Part shown: positions 8,429 through 17,688 of the stretch, one piece after another
Layout: the number at the start of each line of letters is the position of its first letter
How positions within the stretch are numbered: the stretch's first letter is position 1
Assembly: GCF_021560015.1 (NCBI RefSeq)
Contig: NZ_CP073588.1
Span: forward strand, 4,453,501 to 4,517,500
From: Shewanella vesiculosa
GTDB lineage: Bacteria > Pseudomonadota > Gammaproteobacteria > Enterobacterales > Shewanellaceae
Reading direction: 5' to 3'
Length of the DNA stretch: 64,000 nucleotides
The notes under the pieces: generated by a model
The model's input: the letters and a program-made list of their open reading frames with translations, nothing else
Told to the model about the DNA's origin: nothing
The model's database searches: none
Translations under genes and position numbers: made by a program

Positions 8429-9286
8429 TTATTGCGAAGGTGTTTTAGTCTGTGGTTGATAATAGTTCTTTTCTGCAAGCTCGAGTATGTCTTGATAACG
8501 ATTTGATTGTTTGAGTGAAGTAATTGCGCTATCAATTTCCTCAGCCGTTATTTTATCATGACAGGCAATTTTTCGTTGGGCAGGTTCAAACAGTGAGACT
8601 TCTGTTACTGCAACACTCGTATCGAGTTTTGATGCGAGTAAATAGCGATAATATTCAAATATCCGCCTTTCTAGAACGATGACTTGTACATAACCATTAA
8701 ACAGCATCACAACTTGGCTTTTTTGATTGGTAATCTCACTAAAATGAGGATTACCGTTGGCAATATCTTTAAATTTATTACCTAAATATTGTTTTGAATT
8801 TTGAAAGCCTAAAACGGACAAGGTATTGAGATCACTTATTTTTTCTATATTAAGATTGTTTTTTGATAAGTAGAATGCGCTATTTTTATATTCAATCAAG
8901 CTTTGGGTATAAAATAAACCTGCAACATTGTCTGGCGTATTAATCATGCAGTCGATTCTATGGGTTCTAACTAAGCGTTGCGCACGCAAATTTGGTGCAT
9001 GAACAATTTCTTTAATAGCAATGTTTTTACTGTCGAGGGCGGCTTTTAATAGATCATACTGCACACCAATCTCTTCATCAGCGAAGAAATACGGAGCAAT
9101 ACTATCACTGGTTGAAAAACTAATGTTGTCGATCATTAGCGGCGATTGTTCATTCTTGCTCAGCGCGTTAAATTTATCTGATAGGGGTACATTTTCTATT
9201 GGGGATAATAAAGTGGCAGATAAGGGTCTACAAAAGCCTAATAATAAGTTAAATAAACAGATAGACAAAACGATATTGCTTTTCAA
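8429..9286 (-). CDS. Periplasmic solute-binding protein (family 3-like)
   Basis: A 285-residue protein with a signal peptide and the overall pattern of extracellular solute-binding family 3 proteins: PYFFADEEIGVQYDLLKAAL, RTHRIDCMINTP with a paired late cysteine (KIACHD), and a C-terminal ITSLKQSNRYQDIL. It starts at a TTG behind a strong GAGGAG, since no ATG fits. No ABC permease or ATPase lies next to it, so it may be a stand-alone sensor or binding protein rather than part of a transporter. The ligand is unknown. Confidence 0.7.
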   Translation of the reverse strand: MKSNIVLSICLFNLLLGFCRPLSATLLSPIENVPLSDKFNALSKNEQSPLMIDNISFSTSDSIAPYFFADEEIGVQYDLLKAALDSKNIAIKEIVHAPNLRAQRLVRTHRIDCMINTPDNVAGLFYTQSLIEYKNSAFYLSKNNLNIEKISDLNTLSVLGFQNSKQYLGNKFKDIANGNPHFSEITNQKSQVVMLFNGYVQVIVLERRIFEYYRYLLASKLDTSVAVTEVSLFEPAQRKIACHDKITAEEIDSAITSLKQSNRYQDILELAEKNYYQPQTKTPSQ

Positions 9287-9714
9287 TGGTTAGTCTCCTC
9301 AGGAGATACTGCTTAGTGTTAAATAGATCATCATCCTTGTGTTGATTCATGGTAATAACCAAAGTAAAGCACATTAACATCATGAGTACACTTTGATTAT
9401 AAGACAAGTTATCTTTAGCGTCATTGAATATAAAAAAATCATCAAATAGCCTTACTTAATACTCCGTTTATACCAAGGTCCTGTCGGATCATCAGTCATT
9501 GTTTTAGCGTATTGCTAACGAATCAATTTTTATTGTCTCTTTTATCGGCCCAGATGAGTAATACTTGATTGATTTGTCGATAGATACTGGTTAAATTGAA
9601 GATTCTTATTCATTTTCTCGATGGTTTTTTATCATTTCTTAATGGATTGTATCAGCTGATTTAGCCTTATATTAAATCAGATAAATTATATGTTTTGCCG
9701 GAGTTGTAACCACT
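9287..9714. other. Intergenic region upstream of aroG
   Basis: A 428-bp AT-rich gap between divergent genes. I see no convincing gene, RNA or TyrR box. It presumably carries both promoters. Confidence 0.5.
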
Positions 9715-10770
9715 ATGCATTATCAAAATGACGATATTCGTATCGATGAAATAAAAGAATTGCTACCTCCAATTGCGATTCTAGAGCGATTTCCGGCAAC
9801 CGAACATGCATCAACAACCGTTTTCAATGCACGTAACAGTATTCATAATATTTTAGCGCGTAAAGATGATCGCATCTTGGTGGTGATTGGCCCTTGTTCA
9901 ATCCATGATCCTGTTGCCGCGTTAGAATATGGTCAACGTTTGGTTAAGTTACGTCAGCAGTATAAAGATCAGCTTGAAATTGTTATGCGAGTGTACTTTG
10001 AAAAGCCGAGAACAACGGTTGGTTGGAAGGGGTTAATCAATGATCCTTATATGGATAACAGTTTTCAATTAAATGATGGCTTACGCACTGCTCGTAAACT
10101 ATTAGTTGATTTGAACGATGCTGGTATCCCAACCGCTGGTGAGTTTTTAGATATGATAACACCTCAATATGTTGCCGATATGATGTGTTGGGGCGCTATT
10201 GGGGCACGCACGACTGAGTCGCAAGTTCACAGAGAGCTATCATCAGGTCTTTCTTGCCCAGTCGGGTTTAAAAATGGTACCGACGGTACCATTAAGGTGG
10301 CAATTGATGCGATTGGAGCTGCTAATGCTCCACATCATTTCTTATCGGTGACTAAGTTTGGTCATTCGGCTATTGTCTCCACTAAAGGTAATCCTGATTG
10401 CCATATTATTTTACGCGGTGGACGCACTCCCAATTATAGTGCTGAACATGTAGTTGATATTGCTCAGCAGCTGACTAAATCAGAATTGCTTGATAACATT
10501 ATGATCGATTTTAGCCACGCCAATAGCAGTAAAGATTATAAAAAGCAGATGATGGTTGCTGAAGATGTGGCAGGGCAAATATCTCAAGGAAATTATGCTA
10601 TTTTTGGTGTAATGGTCGAAAGCCATTTAGTTGAAGGGCGTCAAGATTTAATTGAAGGCAGTGCTCTGTGTTATGGGCAAAGCATTACTGACGCTTGTAT
10701 AGGATGGGATGACACTGAGACGCTGCTAGCGACATTAAATCAAAGTGTCCTGAACCGTCGCCAAGCATAA
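9715..10770 (+). CDS. aroG: 3-deoxy-7-phosphoheptulonate (DAHP) synthase, AroG type
   Basis: A 351-residue class I DAHP synthase. It condenses phosphoenolpyruvate and erythrose 4-phosphate as the first step of the shikimate pathway. It is nearly collinear with E. coli AroG: NDDIRIDEIKELLPP at the N-terminus, VIGPCSIHDPVAALEYG, EKPRTTVGWKGLINDP, and metal/substrate motifs GARTTESQVHRELSSGL and MIDFSHANSSKDYKKQ. This similarity suggests the phenylalanine-sensitive isoenzyme, but feedback specificity cannot be proved by eye. A single-gene unit, ended by a strong bidirectional terminator. Confidence 0.93.
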   Translation: MHYQNDDIRIDEIKELLPPIAILERFPATEHASTTVFNARNSIHNILARKDDRILVVIGPCSIHDPVAALEYGQRLVKLRQQYKDQLEIVMRVYFEKPRTTVGWKGLINDPYMDNSFQLNDGLRTARKLLVDLNDAGIPTAGEFLDMITPQYVADMMCWGAIGARTTESQVHRELSSGLSCPVGFKNGTDGTIKVAIDAIGAANAPHHFLSVTKFGHSAIVSTKGNPDCHIILRGGRTPNYSAEHVVDIAQQLTKSELLDNIMIDFSHANSSKDYKKQMMVAEDVAGQISQGNYAIFGVMVESHLVEGRQDLIEGSALCYGQSITDACIGWDDTETLLATLNQSVLNRRQA

Positions 10771-10790
10771 AGTGGGTGTAAACTGACGTA

Positions 10791-10822
10791 AAAATAAGGC
10801 GCTAAATGCGCCTTATTTTTTT
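10791..10822. terminator. Bidirectional terminator of aroG and the small minus-strand gene
   Basis: AAATAAGGCGC/GCGCCTTATTT with a TAAAT loop and A/T tracts on both sides. The stop codon of the small minus-strand gene lies inside the stem at 10813-10815. Confidence 0.88.
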
Positions 10823-10989
10823 ATACCTTGTACTAAGTATTCATTGGCCTTAGCTAAACTGCCAAAAGCCGATATGAGATTATCACGGCCTTTTTCTTGC
10901 AACTCAGGGTTACCTGATTCAATCATCATCCATACCCATGTTTGTATTAGTTGTAATGGTGGGTACTGAATTTTTGAATTCTCCAACAT
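10813..10989 (-). CDS. Small conserved-looking protein of unknown function
   Basis: A 58-residue protein starting MLENSKIQYPPLQLIQ. The start at 10989 follows AAAGGA with normal spacing; a longer reading from 11037 has no such site. It has no signal peptide, membrane segment or cysteine. It is predicted mostly helical, with an amphipathic stretch at LQLIQTWVWMMIESG. I do not recognise the family. The ribosome-binding site and the use of the shared terminator argue that it is a real gene. Confidence 0.55.
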   Translation of the reverse strand: MLENSKIQYPPLQLIQTWVWMMIESGNPELQEKGRDNLISAFGSLAKANEYLVQGIKK

Positions 10990-11347
10990 AAAGTATCCTT
11001 TAAACTCGTAAATCGTTGTTTGTTTACTATCAAACAAGCATTTTTATGTAACCAAAGAATAACAAATTCTGCTTACAGAAATAACTCAATTTAGATTAAA
11101 AAAGCTTAAAAGGGCTAAAAAAGTTTGAAATATAGTATTTATGTCTAATGTAGATTCTATAATCGTACTACTAAAGTGCTATCTATGTACTACTTACATG
11201 CGATTACCCCCCCTTTTATGATCCTGGTGAGTTTGCCGTTATTACATCGTAATGTGAGCAATGTCTGATAAGAAAATGGCATATAATAAGACAATCAATA
11301 TTAGATCGTCGTAAACTGCCTAGCAGCGGTAAATAACTGGAGCATAA
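10990..11347. other. Intergenic region between small gene and ABC exporter
   Basis: About 360 bp, AT-rich, with a run of seven C at about 11207-11213. No coding or structured element was recognised beyond the presumed divergent promoters. Confidence 0.4.
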
Positions 11348-13141
11348 ATGAGACCTTCTGCGTATTTTGAAGGCCCGGTAGGGAAGTTAAATTGGCATGT
11401 TTTACGCCTGTTATGGCCATATTTACTAGAATTTAAAGCGCGCGTGATTTTGGCTATGATTTGTTTAGTGGTTGCTAAGCTCGCCAGTGTTGCATTGCCA
11501 TTTCTTTTGAAAGAATTAGTCGATACCTTAGATAAACAATCTCCGGCCCAGCTTATTGCAGTCCCGGTTGGCTTGGTATTAGCTTATGGCGCGGTTCGTT
11601 TACTCAATGTCATTATTGGTGAGGTTCGTGACACCTTATTTGGCCGAGTCACCGAACGTGCTATCCGTCGTCTTGGGCGGGCGGTATTTGAACATTTGCA
11701 TCGACTCGATCTTGATTTTCACTTAGATCGTCGCACCGGTGGCTTATCCCGCGACATTGAACGTGGCACCAGTGGTGTCAATTTTTTAATGCGTTTTATG
11801 GTATTTAATATCGTACCAACCCTGCTTGAGATTATGCTTGTTATTGGGGTCTTCTTTTATAATTATGGCATCAGTTTTGCGCTGATAACCTTAGTTTCTG
11901 TTGTAGCTTATATTGGGTATTCTATCGTAGCGACTGAGTGGCGCACCGGTTATGTGCGTGATGCTGCCCGAGCTGACTCGCTGGCTAATACTCGTTCAGT
12001 GGATAGCTTGTTAAATTATGAAACCGTAAAATATTTTAATAACGAAGAATTTGAGTCACAACGATATGACTCTGCACTTGAGCAATGGGAAGTGGCAAAA
12101 CGAAAAAATCGTTTATCATTGTTTGCCCTAAACGGTGGTCAAGCGTTAATTATCGCTGTGGCTATGACAGCTATGATGGCATTAGCGGCTTATGAAGTAA
12201 GCCAGGGCTCAATGACTATTGGTGACTTTGTGTTAATTAATGCATTTATGATGCAGTTGTTTATTCCGTTAAATTTCTTAGGGTTTGTGTATCGTGAGAT
12301 CCGCGGTGCATTAGCCAATATTGAGCGTATGTTTGATATTTTAGACAAACAACCACAAGTATTAGATTCGGATGATGCTATTGAGATTAGCCCAACGATT
12401 GGGACGATAAAGTTTACCGATGTGAGTTTTCAATACGACCAACGCCCTATTTTGAACAGTGTTAGCTTCGAGGTGCCAGCAGGGAAAAAAATTGCTGTAG
12501 TCGGTGACAGTGGCGCGGGTAAATCAACTATTATTAAATTGCTATTCCGCTTTTATGATGTTGCCAGTGGTGCAATCACTATTGATGGCATTGATGTGCG
12601 TCATTTTAGCCAGCAAGCTTTGCGAAGAGCTATTGCTGTTGTCCCGCAAGATACTGTGTTATTCAATGATTCTATTTACGAAAATATTCGCTATGGTCGT
12701 GCCGATGCGACTCATGATGAGATTGTCGCTGCAGTTAAGCTAGCGCATTTGAGTGACTTTATTGAATCATTACCAGATAAAGGCAATACCAAAGTGGGGG
12801 AGAGAGGTTTAAAGCTCTCAGGTGGAGAAAAACAACGGGTTGCTATTGCTCGAGCGGTGTTGAAGGGCTCGCCCATCCTAGTGTTTGATGAAGCAACATC
12901 GTCTCTCGACTCACGATCTGAGCAAGCGATTCTCAGCGCGCTCAGAGATGCTGCTAAAGGACACACAAGTTTAGTGGTGGCCCATCGTTTATCGACCATT
13001 ATTGATGCCGACCAAATAGTAGTATTGAGTAAAGGTAAGATTGTTGAGCATGGTACTCATGTCAGTTTGTTAGCTAAACAAGGTCTTTATGCACGACTTT
13101 GGCATATTCAACATGAACAAAAAAATCTGCCACATGCCTAG
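11348..13141 (+). CDS. ABC exporter, fused permease/ATPase, Atm1 (ABCB7/HMT1) type
   Basis: A 597-residue half-transporter. The N-terminal six-helix membrane domain (about 30-320) contains the Atm1-like blocks FHLDRRTGGLSRDIERG and DSLLNYETVKYFNNEEFE. The C-terminal ATPase has Walker A GDSGAGKST (about 385), Q-loop VPQDTVLFNDS, signature LSGGEKQR (about 490) and Walker B ILVFDEATSSLD. Members of this group export glutathione-linked sulfur/iron or metal conjugates; in bacteria the substrate is often unclear. It stands alone, so context gives no help. Confidence 0.88.
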   Translation: MRPSAYFEGPVGKLNWHVLRLLWPYLLEFKARVILAMICLVVAKLASVALPFLLKELVDTLDKQSPAQLIAVPVGLVLAYGAVRLLNVIIGEVRDTLFGRVTERAIRRLGRAVFEHLHRLDLDFHLDRRTGGLSRDIERGTSGVNFLMRFMVFNIVPTLLEIMLVIGVFFYNYGISFALITLVSVVAYIGYSIVATEWRTGYVRDAARADSLANTRSVDSLLNYETVKYFNNEEFESQRYDSALEQWEVAKRKNRLSLFALNGGQALIIAVAMTAMMALAAYEVSQGSMTIGDFVLINAFMMQLFIPLNFLGFVYREIRGALANIERMFDILDKQPQVLDSDDAIEISPTIGTIKFTDVSFQYDQRPILNSVSFEVPAGKKIAVVGDSGAGKSTIIKLLFRFYDVASGAITIDGIDVRHFSQQALRRAIAVVPQDTVLFNDSIYENIRYGRADATHDEIVAAVKLAHLSDFIESLPDKGNTKVGERGLKLSGGEKQRVAIARAVLKGSPILVFDEATSSLDSRSEQAILSALRDAAKGHTSLVVAHRLSTIIDADQIVVLSKGKIVEHGTHVSLLAKQGLYARLWHIQHEQKNLPHA

Positions 13142-13477
13142 TGGACGTTGCTATGTTGTTAGGTGATATAAAAGAATAAAATACCGAAGTTGCTGTTTTT
13201 CATTTATGCTTTATTGACTATGAGTAAGGCTTATACAGCATTTAAGTTTTACATAAATGGCCGCTATTTATAACGCTAAACGCTATAATTGAATACTTAA
13301 GCAGCAAAGAATAGCGCGTAAACTGACTTGTTAGATCTATCGTGACTGAAATTTTTGACGGCAGTGATCAACGCAGTTAATCTATAGTCCGACTTATGGT
13401 GTATTATCCCCAGATAGCTATACTTTTCAATCAATTGGATTTTATTAAAGGTGCGAATTCGTGTATGGAGGTGACTT
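13142..13477. other. Intergenic region
   Basis: 336 bp, AT-rich, with no feature I can support other than the ribosome-binding site of the following small gene. Confidence 0.4.
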
Positions 13478-13699
13478 GTGCATAATATTGCGTTAATTGC
13501 GGCGCTAGAAGGCACCCGACATCAAGTGACAACTGATTGGTTTGCTATTATGGCAATGCTAAAAGGGCGTAACATGTCTGATGATGCGATTAAAATAGTC
13601 TACAACGATTTGTGTGCCGGTTTAAGAGTGACGACTCGTGGAGTGACTCTCGCTAAGGCAATGGACAGCGACTTGGATAAGAGCAATATATCAATCTAG
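13478..13699 (+). CDS. Small protein of unknown function
   Basis: A 73-residue protein read from a GTG start. A full GGAGG at 13467-13471, six bases before the GTG, is the main reason to accept it. The sequence MHNIALIAALEGTRHQVTTD has no membrane segment or metal motif; the middle (MSDDAIKIVYNDLCAGL) looks helical. I do not recognise a family, and no neighbour gives a clue. Confidence 0.5.
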   Translation: MHNIALIAALEGTRHQVTTDWFAIMAMLKGRNMSDDAIKIVYNDLCAGLRVTTRGVTLAKAMDSDLDKSNISI

Positions 13700-13921
13700 C
13701 CATCCCACAATACAATTCCCATGTACTTTGGGATTAATCGAGTGTAATAAAATCATATTCTAGTAGCGGCTGTTATCACAGCTGAAGTATTGGCTTTGGT
13801 TTAAGTGGATTTCATTTAATGCTCAAAGAGGATTAATCGCTAAATGAGATTTTCTGGATAATGTAAGGACAAGAGGATTGGCTGAAACAATGGTTTAGTA
13901 GAGAGTATAACGATGACTGGC

Positions 13922-14128
13922 TTATTTTTTTTGCCAATTAATACACACCATTTTTATCAATGCTGCTGGAGACGGATCGAGAGTTAAGCATTTAATTTTT
14001 CCTTGCTCAAAACACACTAGCTCGCCTTCGATTTCTGTCATTCGATTACAGTTTTTACAGCTTAAACTTAAGCTTTTGACATTTAGATCAACATTAAGAT
14101 CTACTGCATTCTTTTTGATATTCAACAT
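13922..14128 (-). CDS. Small cysteine-rich protein, possible zinc ribbon
   Basis: A 68-residue protein behind AAGGA at normal spacing. It contains CKNC at 24-27 and three further cysteines near 39, 47 and 62, a spacing that could bind one zinc ion. The N-terminus has a tandem VDLNVDLNV. No known family is recognised. It lies between the glutamate-synthase-like gene and the small gene above, with its own promoter region. Confidence 0.55.
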   Translation of the reverse strand: MLNIKKNAVDLNVDLNVKSLSLSCKNCNRMTEIEGELVCFEQGKIKCLTLDPSPAALIKMVCINWQKK

Positions 14129-14277
14129 GAAATCCTTCTGTTTGATTTCGCTTTAAAATCACACTAAGACCGCTTACTGTGACAAACATCAAATTTTATT
14201 ATACACCCTTTAATCATATTCGGCAAAGTAATCGCGAGTAGCGAACCCCAGTCGTTTACTGGGATTGATGCGCTTCT

Positions 14278-15765
14278 CTACTGCATATGACGGTAATGAT
14301 TATCAAGGGTGACTGCAACTCCAGACGATTGCACTATTCGAGCGTGATGACGGGTTAAATACCTTGGGTCCGTTACGCCACAAGAGTGGGCAATCATGGT
14401 TAAATCATAATGTAAGAAATGATTGTAGTTTGCCACTCGCACAGATTTATCTTTGGGATCTAAGCCTTTTTGCAGACGGATATTATGGGTTGTGATACCC
14501 GTTGGGCAGGTGTCTCTGTTGCACTGTAGTGATTGAATGCAACCCAAGGCAAACATATTGCCGCGAGCTGAAGCAATAAAGTCTGCGCCAGTGGCCAATG
14601 CCCAAGCTACATAAGATGGCATAATCATTTTACCCGTTGCGATGACTTTAATGCGTTGCTTAAAGCCGCGTTGATTCAATAAATCAACCAGAGACGGCAA
14701 GCTTTGCCTTAATGGTAACCCAACGTTGTCCATTAATGCCTGTGGCGCTGCACCAGTGCCGCCATCTGAGCTGTCCAAAGTAAAAAAATCTGGGGCATAT
14801 TCTATCCCACGTTGCTCAATTTCATCCAAAAACTCTGTTACCCAAGACATATCGCCTAATACAGCCTTAATGCCAGTTGGTTTACCGGTAATGTCTCTTA
14901 CTTGATTTATCATATCGACAATGTCAGCAACATTGTGTAATTCAATATGGCCATTAGGGCTAATTGAGTCGTGTCCTGCTGGAATACCGCGAATGGCTGC
15001 GATTTCTTCGGTCACTTTTACTGCAGGTAAAATCCCTCCTTTCCCTGGCTTAGCGCCCTGGCTCAACTTAATTTCAAACATTTTTACTTCAGGGTGGGCT
15101 GCTATATCGCTAAGTTTTTGAGGATCTAAATGGCCTTGTTCGTCTCGGACACCGTATTTGGCTGTCCCGATTTGAAACACTAAGTCACAATGACCTTTAA
15201 GATGATATGGGCTTAATCCTCCCTCACCAGTATTGAGCCAGCAACCTGCTTTCGCTGCACCATGAGATAGCGCAGTAATCGCTGGTCGAGATAATGCACC
15301 AAAGCTCATTGCTGAAATATGGCAAATTTTACTGGTTGTGTAAGGATGGGTGCAATCTGGACCAATGGTTACGTCTATTGTCTTGTGAGAGTCATGATCG
15401 CTGACTGGAAAGGCTGAGTTCATGAACATCACTGAACCGGGTTTATCTAGAACTTGTGTTGATCCAAATGCAATTGTACGGTCAACATTTTTTGCTGCGC
15501 GATATACCCAATTGCGCTCGGCACGGTTAAATGGCAGTTCTTCACGATCTTGAGAAAAAAAGTATTGTCTAAAAAACTCACCCTGTTTTTCAAATATATA
15601 TCGAAAGCGACCGATAACAGGGTAATTATGGCGTATGGCTTGTTTTGTTTGCCATTTATCAGCAATAAACATGTAAATGACCGCAATCAGTAATAGCCAA
15701 AATAACACTAAGAAAAGACCAGAGAAGATATCCATTCCCCACATAAACCAATGTTGTTGCGGCAT
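14278..15765 (-). CDS. FMN-binding glutamate synthase-like protein
   Basis: A 495-residue protein. An N-terminal membrane helix (about 8-33) is followed by the FMN/synthase domain of glutamate synthase. Visible are SAMSFGALSRPAITALSHGAA, KPGKGGILPAVKVTEEIA, TLDSSDGGTGAAPQALMD and a 3Fe-4S type cysteine set C-x5-C-x4-C (CIQSLQCNRDTC). It lacks the glutamine amidotransferase domain, so it is not normal GltB. Stand-alone proteins of this kind occur widely, but their substrate is not established; a membrane-bound flavin/iron-sulfur oxidoreductase is a fair description. Confidence 0.85.
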   Translation of the reverse strand: MPQQHWFMWGMDIFSGLFLVLFWLLLIAVIYMFIADKWQTKQAIRHNYPVIGRFRYIFEKQGEFFRQYFFSQDREELPFNRAERNWVYRAAKNVDRTIAFGSTQVLDKPGSVMFMNSAFPVSDHDSHKTIDVTIGPDCTHPYTTSKICHISAMSFGALSRPAITALSHGAAKAGCWLNTGEGGLSPYHLKGHCDLVFQIGTAKYGVRDEQGHLDPQKLSDIAAHPEVKMFEIKLSQGAKPGKGGILPAVKVTEEIAAIRGIPAGHDSISPNGHIELHNVADIVDMINQVRDITGKPTGIKAVLGDMSWVTEFLDEIEQRGIEYAPDFFTLDSSDGGTGAAPQALMDNVGLPLRQSLPSLVDLLNQRGFKQRIKVIATGKMIMPSYVAWALATGADFIASARGNMFALGCIQSLQCNRDTCPTGITTHNIRLQKGLDPKDKSVRVANYNHFLHYDLTMIAHSCGVTDPRYLTRHHARIVQSSGVAVTLDNHYRHMQ

Positions 15766-16050
15766 ATTATTGTCCTTAAATTGAATCTAGTACTGTGTGT
15801 TTATTCGCGGTAATTTAGTCGCAGTAATGATCGTAAGTGAGTCTGGTTAACCATATTAGCAATGCCAAATATAATCTCACTATATCGTTTATTTTTTCTG
15901 CTTGCTATCTAACTGCTTTGTTTTAAAGCGATGAGGCATTTATGGTCATTATTGCAGTGAATTAAATCGTATATTTATTTCATTATGACTTCAGGTATGC
16001 ATTTTTTGGTCGATAATTAAGCTATCCGTTACTTTAAATAAGACACTATT

Positions 16051-16680
16051 ATGGACATTAAAAGCGCAGCGCCCTCAAATGTGAAGGGACGAGAAAACAA
16101 CAATACTCCAACCAGTGAAGCGAATGCTTCAACTCAAAATAAAGCTAATAATACAAGTTCAGCGGTAAATTCATCAGCTAAAGTATCAGTGAGTCAACTG
16201 AGTCGTCAAATGATGAACAACAGTATTCTTGCCGCACAGGAAGAAGTGAGTATTTCTGCGGGTGACAAGTCTATGGCGTTGCTTTATCGCGCCGCAATTG
16301 AAGCCATTAACCAAGAACTTGCCCCCTCGCTTGGAGACAACGCAATTCAGAAGGGCGTTGATAGCGGAGTGGATTACTCACCAGAGGCAACAGCTGATCG
16401 CATTGTGAGCTTTGCCACAAATTTTTTCTCTATTCACCAACAACAAAATAAATCTATGGGACTAGATGAGCAAGTTGATAGTTTTATGCTCAAAATTGGT
16501 GATGCCATAGATCAAGGCTTTAAAGAGGCTAGCGATATATTGTCTGGTTTAAAGGTGTTAGAAGGTGACATAGCTGCTGGTGTGGATAAAACATATGAAC
16601 TGATACAGCAAGGGTTAGCGCAATTTAAGCAAGATAAGCTTGCTAAAGATGAATCACAAAGCGTGACTCAAGCGACGTAG
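16051..16680 (+). CDS. Hypothetical protein, DUF5610-like
   Basis: A 209-residue protein with no signal peptide. The first 50 residues are low-complexity and rich in Asn, Ser and Thr. A helical domain follows (about 55-190), with DYSPEATADRIVSFATNFF in the middle and an amphipathic C-terminus. The pattern resembles the DUF5610 group of unknown function; I hold this family name loosely. It is 43 bp upstream of fpr on the same strand and could share its transcript. Confidence 0.6.
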   Translation: MDIKSAAPSNVKGRENNNTPTSEANASTQNKANNTSSAVNSSAKVSVSQLSRQMMNNSILAAQEEVSISAGDKSMALLYRAAIEAINQELAPSLGDNAIQKGVDSGVDYSPEATADRIVSFATNFFSIHQQQNKSMGLDEQVDSFMLKIGDAIDQGFKEASDILSGLKVLEGDIAAGVDKTYELIQQGLAQFKQDKLAKDESQSVTQAT

Positions 16681-16723
16681 TCTCTTATGATTAAGATTGG
16701 CTCTCAGTGAAAGGATCGTGACT

Positions 16724-17473
16724 ATGTGGACTACGGGTAAAGTAATTGAACGCATTGATTGGAATGACAAATTATTTTCACTGCGGATCAAAGCCGATGT
16801 CGAACCTTTTATCGCTGGTCAGTTTATAAAGCTCAGCCAAATACGAGATGAAAAGCGTGTTGCTCGTGCATATTCACTGGTGAATCCCCCTGGTAAGGAC
16901 TATGTCGAAGTGCTTGCTGTTGCGGTAGAGGACGGGCTGCTGTCTCCAGATCTACAAGCATTAACCCCTGGAGACTCTATTGAAGTGACGTCTAAAGCAA
17001 CAGGGTTTATGACTCTAGACGAGGTGCCAAATGGTGCTTTGCAAGGTAAACATTTGTGGTTTTTTGCCACAGGCACCGCAGTCGGACCTTTTATCTCAAT
17101 GCTGGCAACTGATGGGCCTTGGCAACGTTTTGAAAAGGTCGTGCTCGTTTATGGTGTTCGCCTTGGTGAAGATCTTGCTTATTTAGAGACCATCCAGCAG
17201 TTTATTGAACTGCATCCACAGCAGTTTGTATTTATTCCTATTGTGACCCGTGAAGATTATCCTAATGCTTTATCATGTCGTATTCCCGATGGTATTAGCA
17301 GCGGATTAATTGAACAGAAAGCGGGATTAGGGATAAATGCTGAGCATTCTCAAGTGATGATCTGCGGTAACCCTGGCATGATAACGGATGCTCAAATCGC
17401 TTTAGTGGAAAAAGGATTAGCAAAAAATCTTCGACGCGCTCCTGGACAAATAACAGTCGAAAAATATTGGTAA
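16724..17473 (+). CDS. fpr: Ferredoxin/flavodoxin-NADP+ reductase
   Basis: A 249-residue FAD enzyme that moves electrons between NADPH and ferredoxin or flavodoxin. The FAD motif RAYSLVNPP is near residue 50, the NADP-binding GTAVGPF near 115, and the C-terminus ends VEKYW as in E. coli Fpr, whose length it matches. The ATG at 16724 (MWTTGKVIER) follows GAAAGGA. The next genes import ferric iron, and reduced flavodoxin supports iron-sulfur assembly and oxidative stress recovery, so the pairing is sensible. Confidence 0.92.
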   Translation: MWTTGKVIERIDWNDKLFSLRIKADVEPFIAGQFIKLSQIRDEKRVARAYSLVNPPGKDYVEVLAVAVEDGLLSPDLQALTPGDSIEVTSKATGFMTLDEVPNGALQGKHLWFFATGTAVGPFISMLATDGPWQRFEKVVLVYGVRLGEDLAYLETIQQFIELHPQQFVFIPIVTREDYPNALSCRIPDGISSGLIEQKAGLGINAEHSQVMICGNPGMITDAQIALVEKGLAKNLRRAPGQITVEKYW

Positions 17474-17621
17474 TAGCATCAATCATAACCATTAATGCCG
17501 TGATGGCAGAGCCTCAACAGTGCTCACTGATTTTTGTGGTCATTGCTTCCCTCGCTTGAAAATTCACTGCCCCGAGTGAAACAGCACTTGCTCCTTTGAA
17601 GATGATCACTTACCCTATCGC

Positions 17622-17640
17622 AATTGATAACCATTATCAA
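17622..17640. promoter_or_regulatory. Fur box upstream of fbpA
   Basis: AATTGATAACCATTATCAA is a near-perfect inverted repeat (TTGATAA-CC-ATTATCAA) and matches the 19-bp Fur box pattern well. It lies 48 bp before fbpA, where it can block the promoter when iron is plentiful. Confidence 0.8.
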
Positions 17641-17688
17641 TCGCGTCGGCGATGGCGCAATATTGTTTCAATTAGGGAGCGTTGATTA

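Noticed and set aside
9021..9293. 90-codon plus-strand frame opposite the solute-binding protein gene
   Set aside because: Antisense shadow of a gene with a signal peptide and family pattern; no translation signal.
11207..11213. Run of seven C as a phase-variation tract
   Set aside because: It lies in non-coding sequence, about 135 bp before the ABC exporter, with no promoter element around it that I can recognise.
13297..13515. 72-codon minus-strand frame
   Set aside because: No ribosome-binding site, overlaps the better-supported 13478 gene, and composition looks random.
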